Shown here piece by piece: positions 17,588 to 25,161 of a DNA stretch of 61,964 nucleotides. The notes below the pieces were generated by a model, which worked only from the letters and a program-made list of their open reading frames with translations, had not been told where the DNA came from and searched no databases. Positions within the stretch are counted from its first letter, which is position 1; the number at the start of each line of letters is the position of its first letter. Origin of the DNA: Myxococcus virescens (GTDB taxonomy: Bacteria; Myxococcota; Myxococcia; Myxococcales; Myxococcaceae); assembly GCF_900101905.1 (NCBI RefSeq), contig NZ_FNAJ01000026.1, forward strand, positions 1 to 61,964. The letters are read 5' to 3'. The translations under genes and the position numbers were made by a program.

Positions 17588-18055
17588 ATGTGTATGGGAA
17601 TGCGGTCGAGGTTCATAGGGTCGCAGATTGAATGTTGGCTATTCGTTCCGCTCTGCTTGGCGTTGCTTCCAGGCTGTGCGTTGTTTCGGCCCGCGCCTCG
17701 GCCCGTGAAGATGCCGCCTGAAGAAGCCGCGCGGTACCGATTTCCCGTTGTGCTTCCCACCGATGGGCAGCACGTCCTGCCAGGCGCGATTGCCGCTGCC
17801 ATCGCATTCGCAATGGAGGACTTTCTTCCGTTGGGGGCGAAGCCGCGTCGAGGCGCTACGCCCACGGAGGTTTGTGCCTCCCAGCGCCAGACCTACGACG
17901 TGACGGCTGTTCCTGGGGCGAATGCCGTGGTCTTCGTCAGCTTCTTGGCCCGGCCGGACGCATGCCGCGACATGGAAGGGCCATCTCTCTCGGACGTTCC
18001 CGTCGTGTACGCCGTGGATACGGCTACGTGGGTCATTCTCTCCGTGCAGAAGTAG
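17588..18055 (+). CDS. Hypothetical lipoprotein
   Basis: A protein of about 155 residues with a hydrophobic leader and lipobox (CLALLPGC), so it should be a lipid-anchored envelope protein. The mature part (PVVLPTDGQHVLPGAIAAAIAFAMEDFLPLG... QTYDVTAVPGANAVVFVSFLARPDAC) resembles no family I know; it has two further Cys residues that could pair. The start could be ATG 17588, 17594 or 17600; none has a good ribosome binding site. Codon use in the first 40 codons is clearly less GC-rich than in neighbours, and the gene is flanked by a direct repeat, both consistent with acquisition by transfer. Confidence 0.65.
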   Translation: MCMGMRSRFIGSQIECWLFVPLCLALLPGCALFRPAPRPVKMPPEEAARYRFPVVLPTDGQHVLPGAIAAAIAFAMEDFLPLGAKPRRGATPTEVCASQRQTYDVTAVPGANAVVFVSFLARPDACRDMEGPSLSDVPVVYAVDTATWVILSVQK

Positions 18056-18081
18056 CGCGGCCCGTGCCAGCCGCCTCCTCG

Positions 18082-19098
18082 CTATCGGCCGCGCAGCAGG
18101 GAGGCGTGATTGTCGCCCAGCCAGCGCTGGGCTGTGTCACGCAGCGGGAACAGGGCTTCGCGCTCGCGGAAGGCCGACGTGTGCTCGGGTGCGCAGCGGC
18201 CCTCGTTGCCCGTTCCGTCGTCGAGGTCCGCGTGCAGCATCGCGTGGAAGACGAGGTAGTCCACCACGAAGGCGGGCACATGCGGCCGGTCCAGCGCCGG
18301 GTGGATTCGAATCTCGCGTAGCCGCGCGTCATAGCCGCCCACGTGGATGCTGCGACGCTTCGTGCCCGCCGGCTTGCGCGCCCAGCCCACGTCCACCTGC
18401 ACCCGGCCGTCGAACCAGCTCGCGTTGAGCCGCGTGAAGATGGCCTGCAGGTCGAAGCAGCGGCCCCGCGTGCGTAGCGGCTTTCCCGGCCGTCGCTCCC
18501 TGCGGACGCGCTCGTTGTGCGCGTGCGCGTAGGACTCCAGCACCTCGCCCGCCTGCGCATCCGCCCGGCCCGCATAGGCCGCCATGGCCTGCACCACCGC
18601 GTCCGGTGCTCCCAGGAAGAGGTGGTGGATGCGCAGCCGCAGCCCCTCCTCACCCCGGCGGAAGCTCACCAGAGTGGCCCGGTTATCCGTCAGCCGTAGG
18701 TGAACCGGCAAGCCAAGAATCGAAGACAACCGCCGTGCCAGGTCCGCCGCCAGCGGCAGGGCTTCCTCGCGCGCGGGGAGTCGGCTTTCCGGCACGCCGC
18801 TCGCGCGCTGCTCCGTCGCCAGTGGCAACGCTTCATCACGCTCGTGCACGGGACGCCGGTCCTCCACGCCGGTGGTCGCGCGCCGCTCCGTCGCCAGTGG
18901 CAACGCTTCATCACCCGAGGGATGTCGGCGCTGCACGCCAGTGCTTACAGGCCGCTCCGCTGCCAGTGGCCGCGCTTCCTCACGCGCCGGAAGCCGACGC
19001 TGCACGCTGGTGCCCACGCGCAGCTCCGCCTCCACGTCCGCGCGCTCGGGCGCCGCCGTGTCGAACAAGCCCAGCTGTGAGGTCGGGTGCGAGGACAT
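18082..19098 (-). CDS. SprT-like putative metalloprotease with degenerate active site
   Basis: A 338-residue protein in two parts. Residues 30-125 contain four imperfect copies of a roughly 25-residue unit with the core EALPLATERR. The C-terminal part resembles zinc proteases of the SprT/WLM type: FTRLNASWFDGRVQVDVGW, IRIHPALDRPHVPAFVVDYLVFHAMLHADLDD, then EHTSAFREREALFP. The zinc motif reads HAMLH (His285-His289) where active members have HExxH, so the catalytic Glu is replaced by Ala while both His ligands remain. It may bind metal or substrate without cleaving. Lies downstream of the endonuclease V gene on the same strand. No signal peptide. Confidence 0.7.
   Translation of the reverse strand: MSSHPTSQLGLFDTAAPERADVEAELRVGTSVQRRLPAREEARPLAAERPVSTGVQRRHPSGDEALPLATERRATTGVEDRRPVHERDEALPLATEQRASGVPESRLPAREEALPLAADLARRLSSILGLPVHLRLTDNRATLVSFRRGEEGLRLRIHHLFLGAPDAVVQAMAAYAGRADAQAGEVLESYAHAHNERVRRERRPGKPLRTRGRCFDLQAIFTRLNASWFDGRVQVDVGWARKPAGTKRRSIHVGGYDARLREIRIHPALDRPHVPAFVVDYLVFHAMLHADLDDGTGNEGRCAPEHTSAFREREALFPLRDTAQRWLGDNHASLLRGR
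18740..18985. repeat. In-frame tandem repeats within the protease-like gene
   Basis: Four imperfect copies of a 69-75 base unit. The best pair, 18810-18839 and 18885-18914, is identical over 30 bases and 75 bases apart. Diverged copies begin near 18742 and 18954. They encode the repeated EALPLAxExR segment of the N-terminal region. Confidence 0.8.
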
Positions 19099-19213
19099 CC
19101 ACTGTCAAAGGTAAGCCCCCTGGCGCAAGGATTCCAGGAGGATGGTTGCTCCCCGGGCGGAGAGGCGACAGTCGCTGTTCGGAAATGTCGGGGGTTTGGC
19201 TTCGCCGCCCCGC

Positions 19214-19708
19214 TCAGGACATGCGGCAGAGCCGGTCCACCCGGTTCAACATCGTGGGCGTGCGAGATGCCCCATGCATTCGCCGGATGTGCTCCGCCGC
19301 TGTGGCCGCGTCCATACCCGCTGCTCCGACGAACAACGGCCGCAGGCTCTTCCCCCTCAGCACGGGCACAGAGGGCCCGGTGGTGACATAGGCCGTCTTC
19401 GCCACGCCGATGACGGGCACCTCCCGGTTGAGCGCTTCGTACAGGTGCGCCCCCAGGCCGGGCCGGTCCTCGCCGAGCCACACATAGCCATCCACGATGA
19501 TGGCCTCCAGTGGCACCTCCACCCGCGCTAGCACCCGGAGCAGGTGTGGCAACTCGCGGCGGTAGAACTGCCCGGGCTCGTAAGGCGCGGCGGCTGGCCC
19601 ATGCTCCACCAGGTGCGAGGCTTCGTTCGCATCCGCCCAATTTCGGAACAGCACGCACGCGGCCACGGTGAGTTCGGGGCGGTAGTCCACGTCCACGCAA
19701 GCGAGCAT
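19214..19708 (-). CDS. nfi: Endonuclease V family protein (short form)
   Basis: Endonuclease V nicks DNA or RNA near deaminated bases such as inosine. The 164-residue protein keeps the acidic catalytic positions: Asp6 (ACVDVDY), Glu52 (QFYRRELP) and Asp73 (IIVDGYVWLG), then GLGAHLYEALNREVPVIGVAKTAY. E. coli Nfi has 223 residues; this form lacks the N-terminal helix and part of the C-terminus, as do other short members, so nuclease activity is likely but not certain. It follows the 433-residue gene upstream by 16 bases on the same strand and is probably co-transcribed. Confidence 0.82.
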   Translation of the reverse strand: MLACVDVDYRPELTVAACVLFRNWADANEASHLVEHGPAAAPYEPGQFYRRELPHLLRVLARVEVPLEAIIVDGYVWLGEDRPGLGAHLYEALNREVPVIGVAKTAYVTTGPSVPVLRGKSLRPLFVGAAGMDAATAAEHIRRMHGASRTPTMLNRVDRLCRMS

Positions 19709-19724
19709 CGTGCGGTCCTCCGAC

Positions 19725-21026
19725 TCAGGGTGCCTGGTAATCCTCGAAGGTGACCTGCGCGGCGCGAAGTTGCTTCACCATCTCCGGGGATGGTTGCTCC
19801 GTGGTGCGGTAGCGCGGCGGCCACAGCTCCGGCACCGGCGTGAGACAACGGCCCGCGATGCGCTGCACCTCCCGCCACGGCACGGTGAAGAACTCATCAC
19901 CTTCCGCCGCGGGGCGCACGGCGACCATGTCCGCCTCCGGCAGCAGGGTGTCCACGTCGTGCGACCAGACACACCAGGAGATGGGGAACTCGTCCCGCTT
20001 GCGCGCCGTCGCGCTGTAGCTGGCGACGAACAGGTCCACCTCCTGTTCCGCATGGAGCGCGTCGAGCTCCTCCTTCTGGGCGCTGTACTCCGCCAGCGCC
20101 AGTCGGACGTGGGCCAGCCGCACCCGGTTCGCCAGCACGTCCTGACCGGGGTGCACGTAGGGCACCACGCGTCCCGCGTCGTCCACCGTGTACAGGGCGG
20201 GCGTCAGGCATCGGGACGCGGCCGCGTACTCCCGCTCTGCGCTCTCGGTCAGCCGTGCCACCAGCTCCGGACGCGCGTCGCCACCGATGAGCAGGGTGGA
20301 GCGCTCCGGGAGGATGGCGATGGGCCGGCCCTCCACGCGACTGGCGAAGGACGCGAGGAACCCCGGGCGCAGCAGCCGGGACGTCTCATAGGTATCGCGC
20401 GTCTCCACCGTCCATAGCGGGCCGTGCTCCTCGTCGTAGAGCTCCACGCCTTCGTCCGGGAGCCGGGCCAGGTTCGCGTGGGCCGCCGTGAAGGCTTCGT
20501 CCTCGGTGACGCCCCAGGTCTCCAGGTGCCGGCGCTGGACGAACATGGCGGACTCCGGCAGGTCCATCACCAGCAGCTCGCGCAGGAAGGGCAGTGTCCG
20601 CCGCCCCACCATCTCCCGGTCCGCCTCCGCCGGCTTCTGCAGCGACATGCCGAAGGTGGACGCGCGCAGCACGGGCAGGAGCAGCTCGCGGGCCTGCTCC
20701 CAGTGGAGCGAATCCGGCGACTCCTGCCACAGCGCGCGCAGGTAGCGCTGGATGAGCTGGACGCGTTGCTCGGGCGGCAGCTCGCGCGTGTCCGCGAAGA
20801 GGTTGTCCAGGAAGAAGGTGCCGTCACTTCCGGCGCGGGTGATGTCCAGGCCGTAGTCCTGCGTGCGCCGCTCCACCTTCTCCACCGCCGGGTCGGCGCG
20901 CAGCAGGGCCTCCACCTGCCGCATCAGCGCTTCGCGCGGCTCCACCGCCCAGGCCTTGGAGGAGCCGGGAGGAACCTCGCCGGCCGCTGGTGTCTTCCTC
21001 CCGAAAAGCCTGCCCCAGAACCCCAT
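19725..21026 (-). CDS. Hypothetical protein, DUF1444-like C-terminal region
   Basis: A 433-residue protein with N-terminal MGFWGRLFGRK, an amphipathic basic start found in several cytoplasmic peripheral proteins. It then has a DUF1444-like arrangement (ALLRADPAVEKVERRTQDYGLDITRAGSDGTFFLDNLFADTRELPPEQRVQLIQRYL ... LPFLRELLVMDLPESAMFV ... EDEAFTAAHANLARLPDE). The C-terminal half continues with SRVEGRPIAILPERSTLLIGG and WCVWSHDVDTLLPEADMVA. Function unknown. ATG 21026 is preferred; the open frame to 21188 is not conserved. First gene of a possible operon with endonuclease V. Confidence 0.72.
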   Translation of the reverse strand: MGFWGRLFGRKTPAAGEVPPGSSKAWAVEPREALMRQVEALLRADPAVEKVERRTQDYGLDITRAGSDGTFFLDNLFADTRELPPEQRVQLIQRYLRALWQESPDSLHWEQARELLLPVLRASTFGMSLQKPAEADREMVGRRTLPFLRELLVMDLPESAMFVQRRHLETWGVTEDEAFTAAHANLARLPDEGVELYDEEHGPLWTVETRDTYETSRLLRPGFLASFASRVEGRPIAILPERSTLLIGGDARPELVARLTESAEREYAAASRCLTPALYTVDDAGRVVPYVHPGQDVLANRVRLAHVRLALAEYSAQKEELDALHAEQEVDLFVASYSATARKRDEFPISWCVWSHDVDTLLPEADMVAVRPAAEGDEFFTVPWREVQRIAGRCLTPVPELWPPRYRTTEQPSPEMVKQLRAAQVTFEDYQAP

Positions 21027-21102
21027 TCTCGCTCCCACGTGTGTGTCCGCGGCGAGGTTATGTCCGGTGGCCCGTGGGCTCCACCGGAACACGCAGGTCC
21101 CG

Positions 21103-21825
21103 TCACAAAGCCAGGAATGCCAGCAATGCACCCAGGTCCTCGTCAGACAGGGACTCCAGGCTGTAGAGCGGCATGTTGCCCCCGACACCGAAGAACTGGC
21201 CGTGCCTCACCTTCTCGATGACGACCAGTGACTTGGGCACGCCGGGGAACAGCGCGTCGTAGTCGTTCGTCACCTCCGGCAGAATCGACGCCAGCTCGGT
21301 CAGCCGGCCCGCGCCGGTGTGGGGCTCGCCGTGGCAGCTCTGGCAGGCCTCCACGTAGACCTGCTGTCCGCGCGTCACGTCACCGCGCGTGACTTCGACG
21401 ATGTCCTTCACCACCGTGAGGGGACGGGCCGGCGCGGACGGGCTCGGGCTGATGCTCACCAGGTATTCGTACAGCGCCCGGCTCTGCGGCGAGTCCTTCG
21501 GAAGCGGCGTCACACCCCGCATGAAGTTGACGTAGCAGAAGTTCACCGCGTCCAGCAGGCGCGTCTCGAAGCCGCCCCACCAGCTCTCCCGGAACGCCGA
21601 GTCATACAGCGTGTAGCCGGAGTCCATCCGCCCCGCTGGCGCAGTGGGCGTCGTCGCGTGGCATGTCGCGCACGAGAAGCTGTTGAAGCCGCTCTCCGAC
21701 AGCCGTGAGTCGTTGAACAGCACCTCGCCGTACTCCGCCGCCGGCACGCGGCCATCGCCGCTGTCGTCGCAGCCGGTCAGCGCCAGGGCCAGCAGCGCCA
21801 CCACACTCCATGTCGCGCGCTTCAT
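21103..21825 (-). CDS. Di-heme cytochrome c lipoprotein
   Basis: A 240-residue lipoprotein (lipobox LALTGC, Cys19) with two c-type heme motifs: CATCH (Cys52, Cys55, His56) and CQSCH (Cys161, Cys164, His165). Met218 in GGNMPLYSLESLSDEDLGALLAFL is the likely axial ligand of the second heme and the usual C-terminal helix of a class I cytochrome c. It should carry electrons at the periplasmic or outer surface of a membrane. It is the last gene of a four-gene operon, and its ATG overlaps the stop of the gene before it by 4 bases (21822-21825). The frame remains open into that gene, but MKRATW is the clear start of the signal peptide. Confidence 0.9.
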   Translation of the reverse strand: MKRATWSVVALLALALTGCDDSGDGRVPAAEYGEVLFNDSRLSESGFNSFSCATCHATTPTAPAGRMDSGYTLYDSAFRESWWGGFETRLLDAVNFCYVNFMRGVTPLPKDSPQSRALYEYLVSISPSPSAPARPLTVVKDIVEVTRGDVTRGQQVYVEACQSCHGEPHTGAGRLTELASILPEVTNDYDALFPGVPKSLVVIEKVRHGQFFGVGGNMPLYSLESLSDEDLGALLAFLAL

Positions 21826-23075
21826 GGCTGCCCTCGCAGGATGCTCACCGAGTCCGGGAAGATGCCCACCTCCACCGTGCCCACCACCGTGCCTTCCGTC
21901 AGGTCCACCGCGTGCAACGTGCCCGGCGCCACGTGGTCGCCTTCGCAGACGACCAGGCCGATGCGCTCGTCGGGCGTCAGCGCGATTTGATGCACGTTGA
22001 GACAGCCGGCGTCCGCCAGCTGCACCTCGCGCAGCACGGTGCCTGTCTCCGGGTCGATGACGGCCAGCGCGTCCACCAACTGGTAGGGCATGTACAGCGT
22101 GCGCCCGTCCGCGGTGAACGCGCCGAACATCGGCGGCCCGCGCAGCGGCACGGCGCGCTCGTGCATCATGGTGCGCGTCTGGGGATTGAGCACGTGCACC
22201 TGCCGGCTGGCCGTGGAGCTGACCCAGACCTCGCCCGTGGTGGGGGACTGCGTCAGCGCGTAGGGCTGGTGCCGGGGCGCCACCGCGCCGCCCGAGCCCG
22301 CTGCCACCACCTTCACCCGCGTCACCGGCGTGTTCGCCTCCGCGAGGTCGACGATGGCCACCTCGTCCGACCAGCAGGCGATGTAGGCCGTGCGCTCGTC
22401 GGCGGACAGACGCACCGCGTGCGGCGCGGGGCACACCTCCACCATGGCCTTTCGGGTCATGGTCCTCGCGTCGATGATGGCCAGGTTCGCGTTCATGTCC
22501 GACTCGGGGCGGCCCTGGCGCGCCATCTCGGCAATCTTCAGCGTGTCGAAGTGCGTCTGGTACAGCGTGCTCCCATCCGCGCTGATGATGACGTCACCAG
22601 GATTGGGATTCACCCGCACCGAGCCCACGATCCGGTTGTCGCGCGCGTCCAGCTTCAGGCAGTAGCCGTCATCCGCGCCCGTGCCGTGGGCACCATGCGG
22701 CCCCGAGCCACCCCCTGGCACGTAGTTGGAGATGCCGACGTAATAGAAGTCCCCCGCGGGCGACACGGCGGTGTGGTGCGGCCCCTCCAGCTCCACCGGG
22801 TTGAGCCCCACTGGCACGCGCGCCAGCTCACGGAAGTCCGGCGTGCCCACGGTGGCCAGCTCCACCAGGCTGAGGGTGTCATCCAGGCTGTTGGTGACCA
22901 GGATGCGTCCGCCGGGGCCCGGCGGCGGAATGAACGTTCCTTCCCGCCAGGGCTCCTCGTGCGCGTAGTCCAGCCCGTCCGGTGGCGCCACGCCCACCAC
23001 CCGCGCCGAGTTCTCATCACAGCCGGCCATCAGCAGCGCCAGCGCGGGCATCCACCACGGTGTCCGGTGGCTCAT
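21822..23075 (-). CDS. YVTN-type beta-propeller lipoprotein
   Basis: A 417-residue lipoprotein (PALALLMAGC) whose mature part is a seven-bladed-propeller-like repeat protein: GRILVTNSLDDTLSLVEL, HHTAVSPAGDFYYVGI, GDVIISADGSTLYQTH, PHAVRLSADERTAYIACWSDEVAIVDL, HQIALTPDERIGLVVCEG. These blades match the YVTN/YncE pattern often found beside c-type cytochromes. No heme motif or catalytic residues of cd1 nitrite reductase are seen. It overlaps the genes on both sides by 4 bases, so it is translationally coupled to the cytochrome downstream and the lipoprotein upstream. Confidence 0.88.
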   Translation of the reverse strand: MSHRTPWWMPALALLMAGCDENSARVVGVAPPDGLDYAHEEPWREGTFIPPPGPGGRILVTNSLDDTLSLVELATVGTPDFRELARVPVGLNPVELEGPHHTAVSPAGDFYYVGISNYVPGGGSGPHGAHGTGADDGYCLKLDARDNRIVGSVRVNPNPGDVIISADGSTLYQTHFDTLKIAEMARQGRPESDMNANLAIIDARTMTRKAMVEVCPAPHAVRLSADERTAYIACWSDEVAIVDLAEANTPVTRVKVVAAGSGGAVAPRHQPYALTQSPTTGEVWVSSTASRQVHVLNPQTRTMMHERAVPLRGPPMFGAFTADGRTLYMPYQLVDALAVIDPETGTVLREVQLADAGCLNVHQIALTPDERIGLVVCEGDHVAPGTLHAVDLTEGTVVGTVEVGIFPDSVSILRGQP

Positions 23076-23680
23076 CGCGAATCCTCCACGCGGATGGTGC
23101 GTGGTGACTCCAGTCGGTACGGACCTTCACGCAGCCGGTTCTGGACCAGGTAGGCGCTGGTCACCTGGACGCGGAGGTCCTGACCCGGGGCGGCACGCAG
23201 CACGTCCCAGGTCGCCGCGTCGAGCTGCCACTCCATGTTCGACGTCAGCAGCTCCACCGGACATCGCCGCCCGGGCACGGTGACCTGCACCCAGTAGAAG
23301 TCGCCGGTGACGGGCGGCAGATGTGCCTGGGCGGACGGCAGCAGCAGGTTGCCCAGCCACGCCAGCATGGAGCGGGGCGTCTCGCGCGAAGGAAGCCGGG
23401 AGGCCAGCGGAGACGTCCAACGCCACGTGGGCGGCGCCGCGTCCATCGCATAGGTCTGGCCCGGGACGGGGGACTCCAGCGTCACCGCCTGGGAGCTGTC
23501 CGTGGGCCGGCCTTGCGCGTCGACGAAGGTGCGCCACGCCTCGTCGGTGGCCTCGCCGCCGTAGAGGGGTTCGCCGCACGCTTCGTCCCGTGGTGCGTCC
23601 TCGCCGTCGCAGGCGGTGCCCAGCATCAGCAGCACGGCCGCGCAGGGGGCCCACCGCCGCTTTCGAATCGGGAGTGTCAT
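23072..23680 (-). CDS. Hypothetical lipoprotein of the MYXO-CTERM/cytochrome operon
   Basis: A 202-residue lipoprotein (AAVLLMLGTAC) with a predicted beta-sandwich-like mature part: SPVPGQTYAMDAAPPTWRWTSPLASR, HLPPVTGDFYWVQVTVPGRRCPVELLTSNMEWQLDAATWDVL, LRVQVTSAYLVQNRLREGPY. The pattern resembles an Ig-like/fibronectin-type module often seen in secreted myxobacterial proteins. Function unknown. It starts 7 bases downstream of the MYXO-CTERM gene and overlaps the propeller gene by 4 bases. ATG 23680 is the start of the signal peptide; the upstream open frame is a shadow. Confidence 0.8.
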   Translation of the reverse strand: MTLPIRKRRWAPCAAVLLMLGTACDGEDAPRDEACGEPLYGGEATDEAWRTFVDAQGRPTDSSQAVTLESPVPGQTYAMDAAPPTWRWTSPLASRLPSRETPRSMLAWLGNLLLPSAQAHLPPVTGDFYWVQVTVPGRRCPVELLTSNMEWQLDAATWDVLRAAPGQDLRVQVTSAYLVQNRLREGPYRLESPRTIRVEDSR

Positions 23681-23687
23681 CAGAAGC

Positions 23688-25025
23688 CTATCGATGTGGA
23701 CGCCGTGGGCCACGGCGCCTCGGGAGGAGGGAGGACAGCAACAACAGCAGGGGCAGGGTGGGGCCCGTTGCGGCGGCGCAGCCACCGGACTTCGGCTCGG
23801 GTGGGCGCTGCTCGGGCGGCTGTTGCCCCGCGTCGGGCGTGCCCGCGTCCGGGGTCCCCGCATCCGGCGGCGGTGGCGGCTCCTCGACGCCACCATCCGG
23901 GTAGAGCGGAGCGCCCAGTTGCTCCGCGAGCTGCGGCCAGCGGGCCGGGCAGAGGTCCCGCACAGGGGTTCCGCGTGGGCACAGCTGCGTGCCCTGGATT
24001 TCGTACAGCGCGAAGATGTGCTCCCACGTGCGCCCCTGGTCCGTGCTGCGCGCCAGGGCCCAGTCGTGCAGCCAGGTGGAGCCGCAGCCGTAGAGCGTCT
24101 CGCCGTCGCGCAGCACGCACGCGTTGCCGGTGGGCAGGGGCTGCTTCTCCAGCGGGCCGGTGCTGGAGCCCATGAAGAAGTAGTTGAGGGTGCCCACCCA
24201 GGCGGTGCCGCCGTCGGAGGACAGGTCCATGTTGATGAACGTGTCATCCAGCACCGTCACCTGCGTCAGCGTGCGGCCCCCGTCATCGCTGCGCAGCAGG
24301 TGCGTGTAGCCCTGCGCGGAGACGCGCACCCACACGACATCCACGGCGACGGGGTCCACCGCCACCACGGTCAGCGCGTAGGGCCGCAGCAGCTCTGGGA
24401 GCGCGTGGGGGAACTCCTGCCAGGTGTCGCCCGCGTCGTCGCTGCGCAGCACCACCATCTGGTTGTTGGAGACGCCTGACACGTAGAGGCGGCGGGGGTC
24501 CACCGGGGACACGCGGACCGCGTTCAGCTCCAGCCCCGTGCGCAGCAGCGGCGAGGCGGTCCACGTCTCTCCGCCGTCGTCGGAGAGGTACAGGCCGTTG
24601 GCGATGCCGGGCCGTCCGGTGACGGCATGGAAGACACGGTCATCGGTGGGGTGGGCCGCCAGCCCCGTCACCCAGGTCGACTTGAAGAAGGGATGCGTGC
24701 GCCAGGAGCAGCCTTCATCCGGGGAGTGCAGCAGGGCGCTGCCGGTGGCGGCGAGGATGTCGCCGGTCTCCCGCCAGAGGTAGGCCTCCGGGCGCCATCC
24801 GCCATACCCCATGGCATCCGGACACACCCAGCGCCAGGTCTTGCCGCTGTCACGGGAGATGACCGCGCCGAACGTCGTCCCGGAGAAGAAGTCCTGGGGG
24901 TGGCCTCGGCGGAGGGTGATGTTGGACGTCTCCGGGAGGCCGGCGTGGGCATGCGCCGCCGCTCCAGGCAGCACGGCCAGGAGGGACGCGACGGTGCTCC
25001 AGGCAACCGTGATGCGCGACTTCAT
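23688..25025 (-). CDS. BNR/VPS10-type beta-propeller protein with MYXO-CTERM signal
   Basis: A 445-residue exported protein: signal peptide ending near AHAHA, then Asp-box/BNR repeats (VISRDSGKTWRW, LLHSPDEGCSWRT, YLSDDGGETWTA, VLRSDDAGDTWQE, LLRSDDGGRTLTQ, ARSTDQGRTWEH) forming a propeller like that of sialidases or VPS10/sortilin. A Pro-rich linker with PDAGTPDAG repeats leads to a C-terminal MYXO-CTERM-like signal: SGGCAAATG, a Leu-rich helix, and RRR. In Myxococcota that signal marks proteins cleaved and lipid-anchored on the cell surface. First gene of the operon 25025-21103. No sialidase catalytic residues were identified. Confidence 0.85.
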   Translation of the reverse strand: MKSRITVAWSTVASLLAVLPGAAAHAHAGLPETSNITLRRGHPQDFFSGTTFGAVISRDSGKTWRWVCPDAMGYGGWRPEAYLWRETGDILAATGSALLHSPDEGCSWRTHPFFKSTWVTGLAAHPTDDRVFHAVTGRPGIANGLYLSDDGGETWTASPLLRTGLELNAVRVSPVDPRRLYVSGVSNNQMVVLRSDDAGDTWQEFPHALPELLRPYALTVVAVDPVAVDVVWVRVSAQGYTHLLRSDDGGRTLTQVTVLDDTFINMDLSSDGGTAWVGTLNYFFMGSSTGPLEKQPLPTGNACVLRDGETLYGCGSTWLHDWALARSTDQGRTWEHIFALYEIQGTQLCPRGTPVRDLCPARWPQLAEQLGAPLYPDGGVEEPPPPPDAGTPDAGTPDAGQQPPEQRPPEPKSGGCAAATGPTLPLLLLLSSLLPRRRGPRRPHR

Positions 25026-25042
25026 TCCAATGGACTCCGGGA

Positions 25043-25070
25043 GAACGTGCCGGCCCCCACGTTAACGTTC
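25043..25070. promoter_or_regulatory. Candidate operator, palindrome acgttaacgt
   Basis: A perfect 10-bp palindrome at 25059-25068 overlaps a second inverted pair, aacgtg at 25044-25049 with cacgtt at 25058-25063. It lies between the divergent aldo/keto reductase gene and the cytochrome operon, 18-45 bases upstream of the operon's first ATG. Such nested symmetry suggests a regulator binding site; the regulator is unknown. Confidence 0.4.
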
Positions 25071-25161
25071 ACTGCGTTGGAACATAGCGGGGGGAATCGC
25101 GCCCCGGGTCGCGCATTCCGATTGAGCCCCTGGGGCGCGCCCGTTACCAGGAGGCCCCTCT

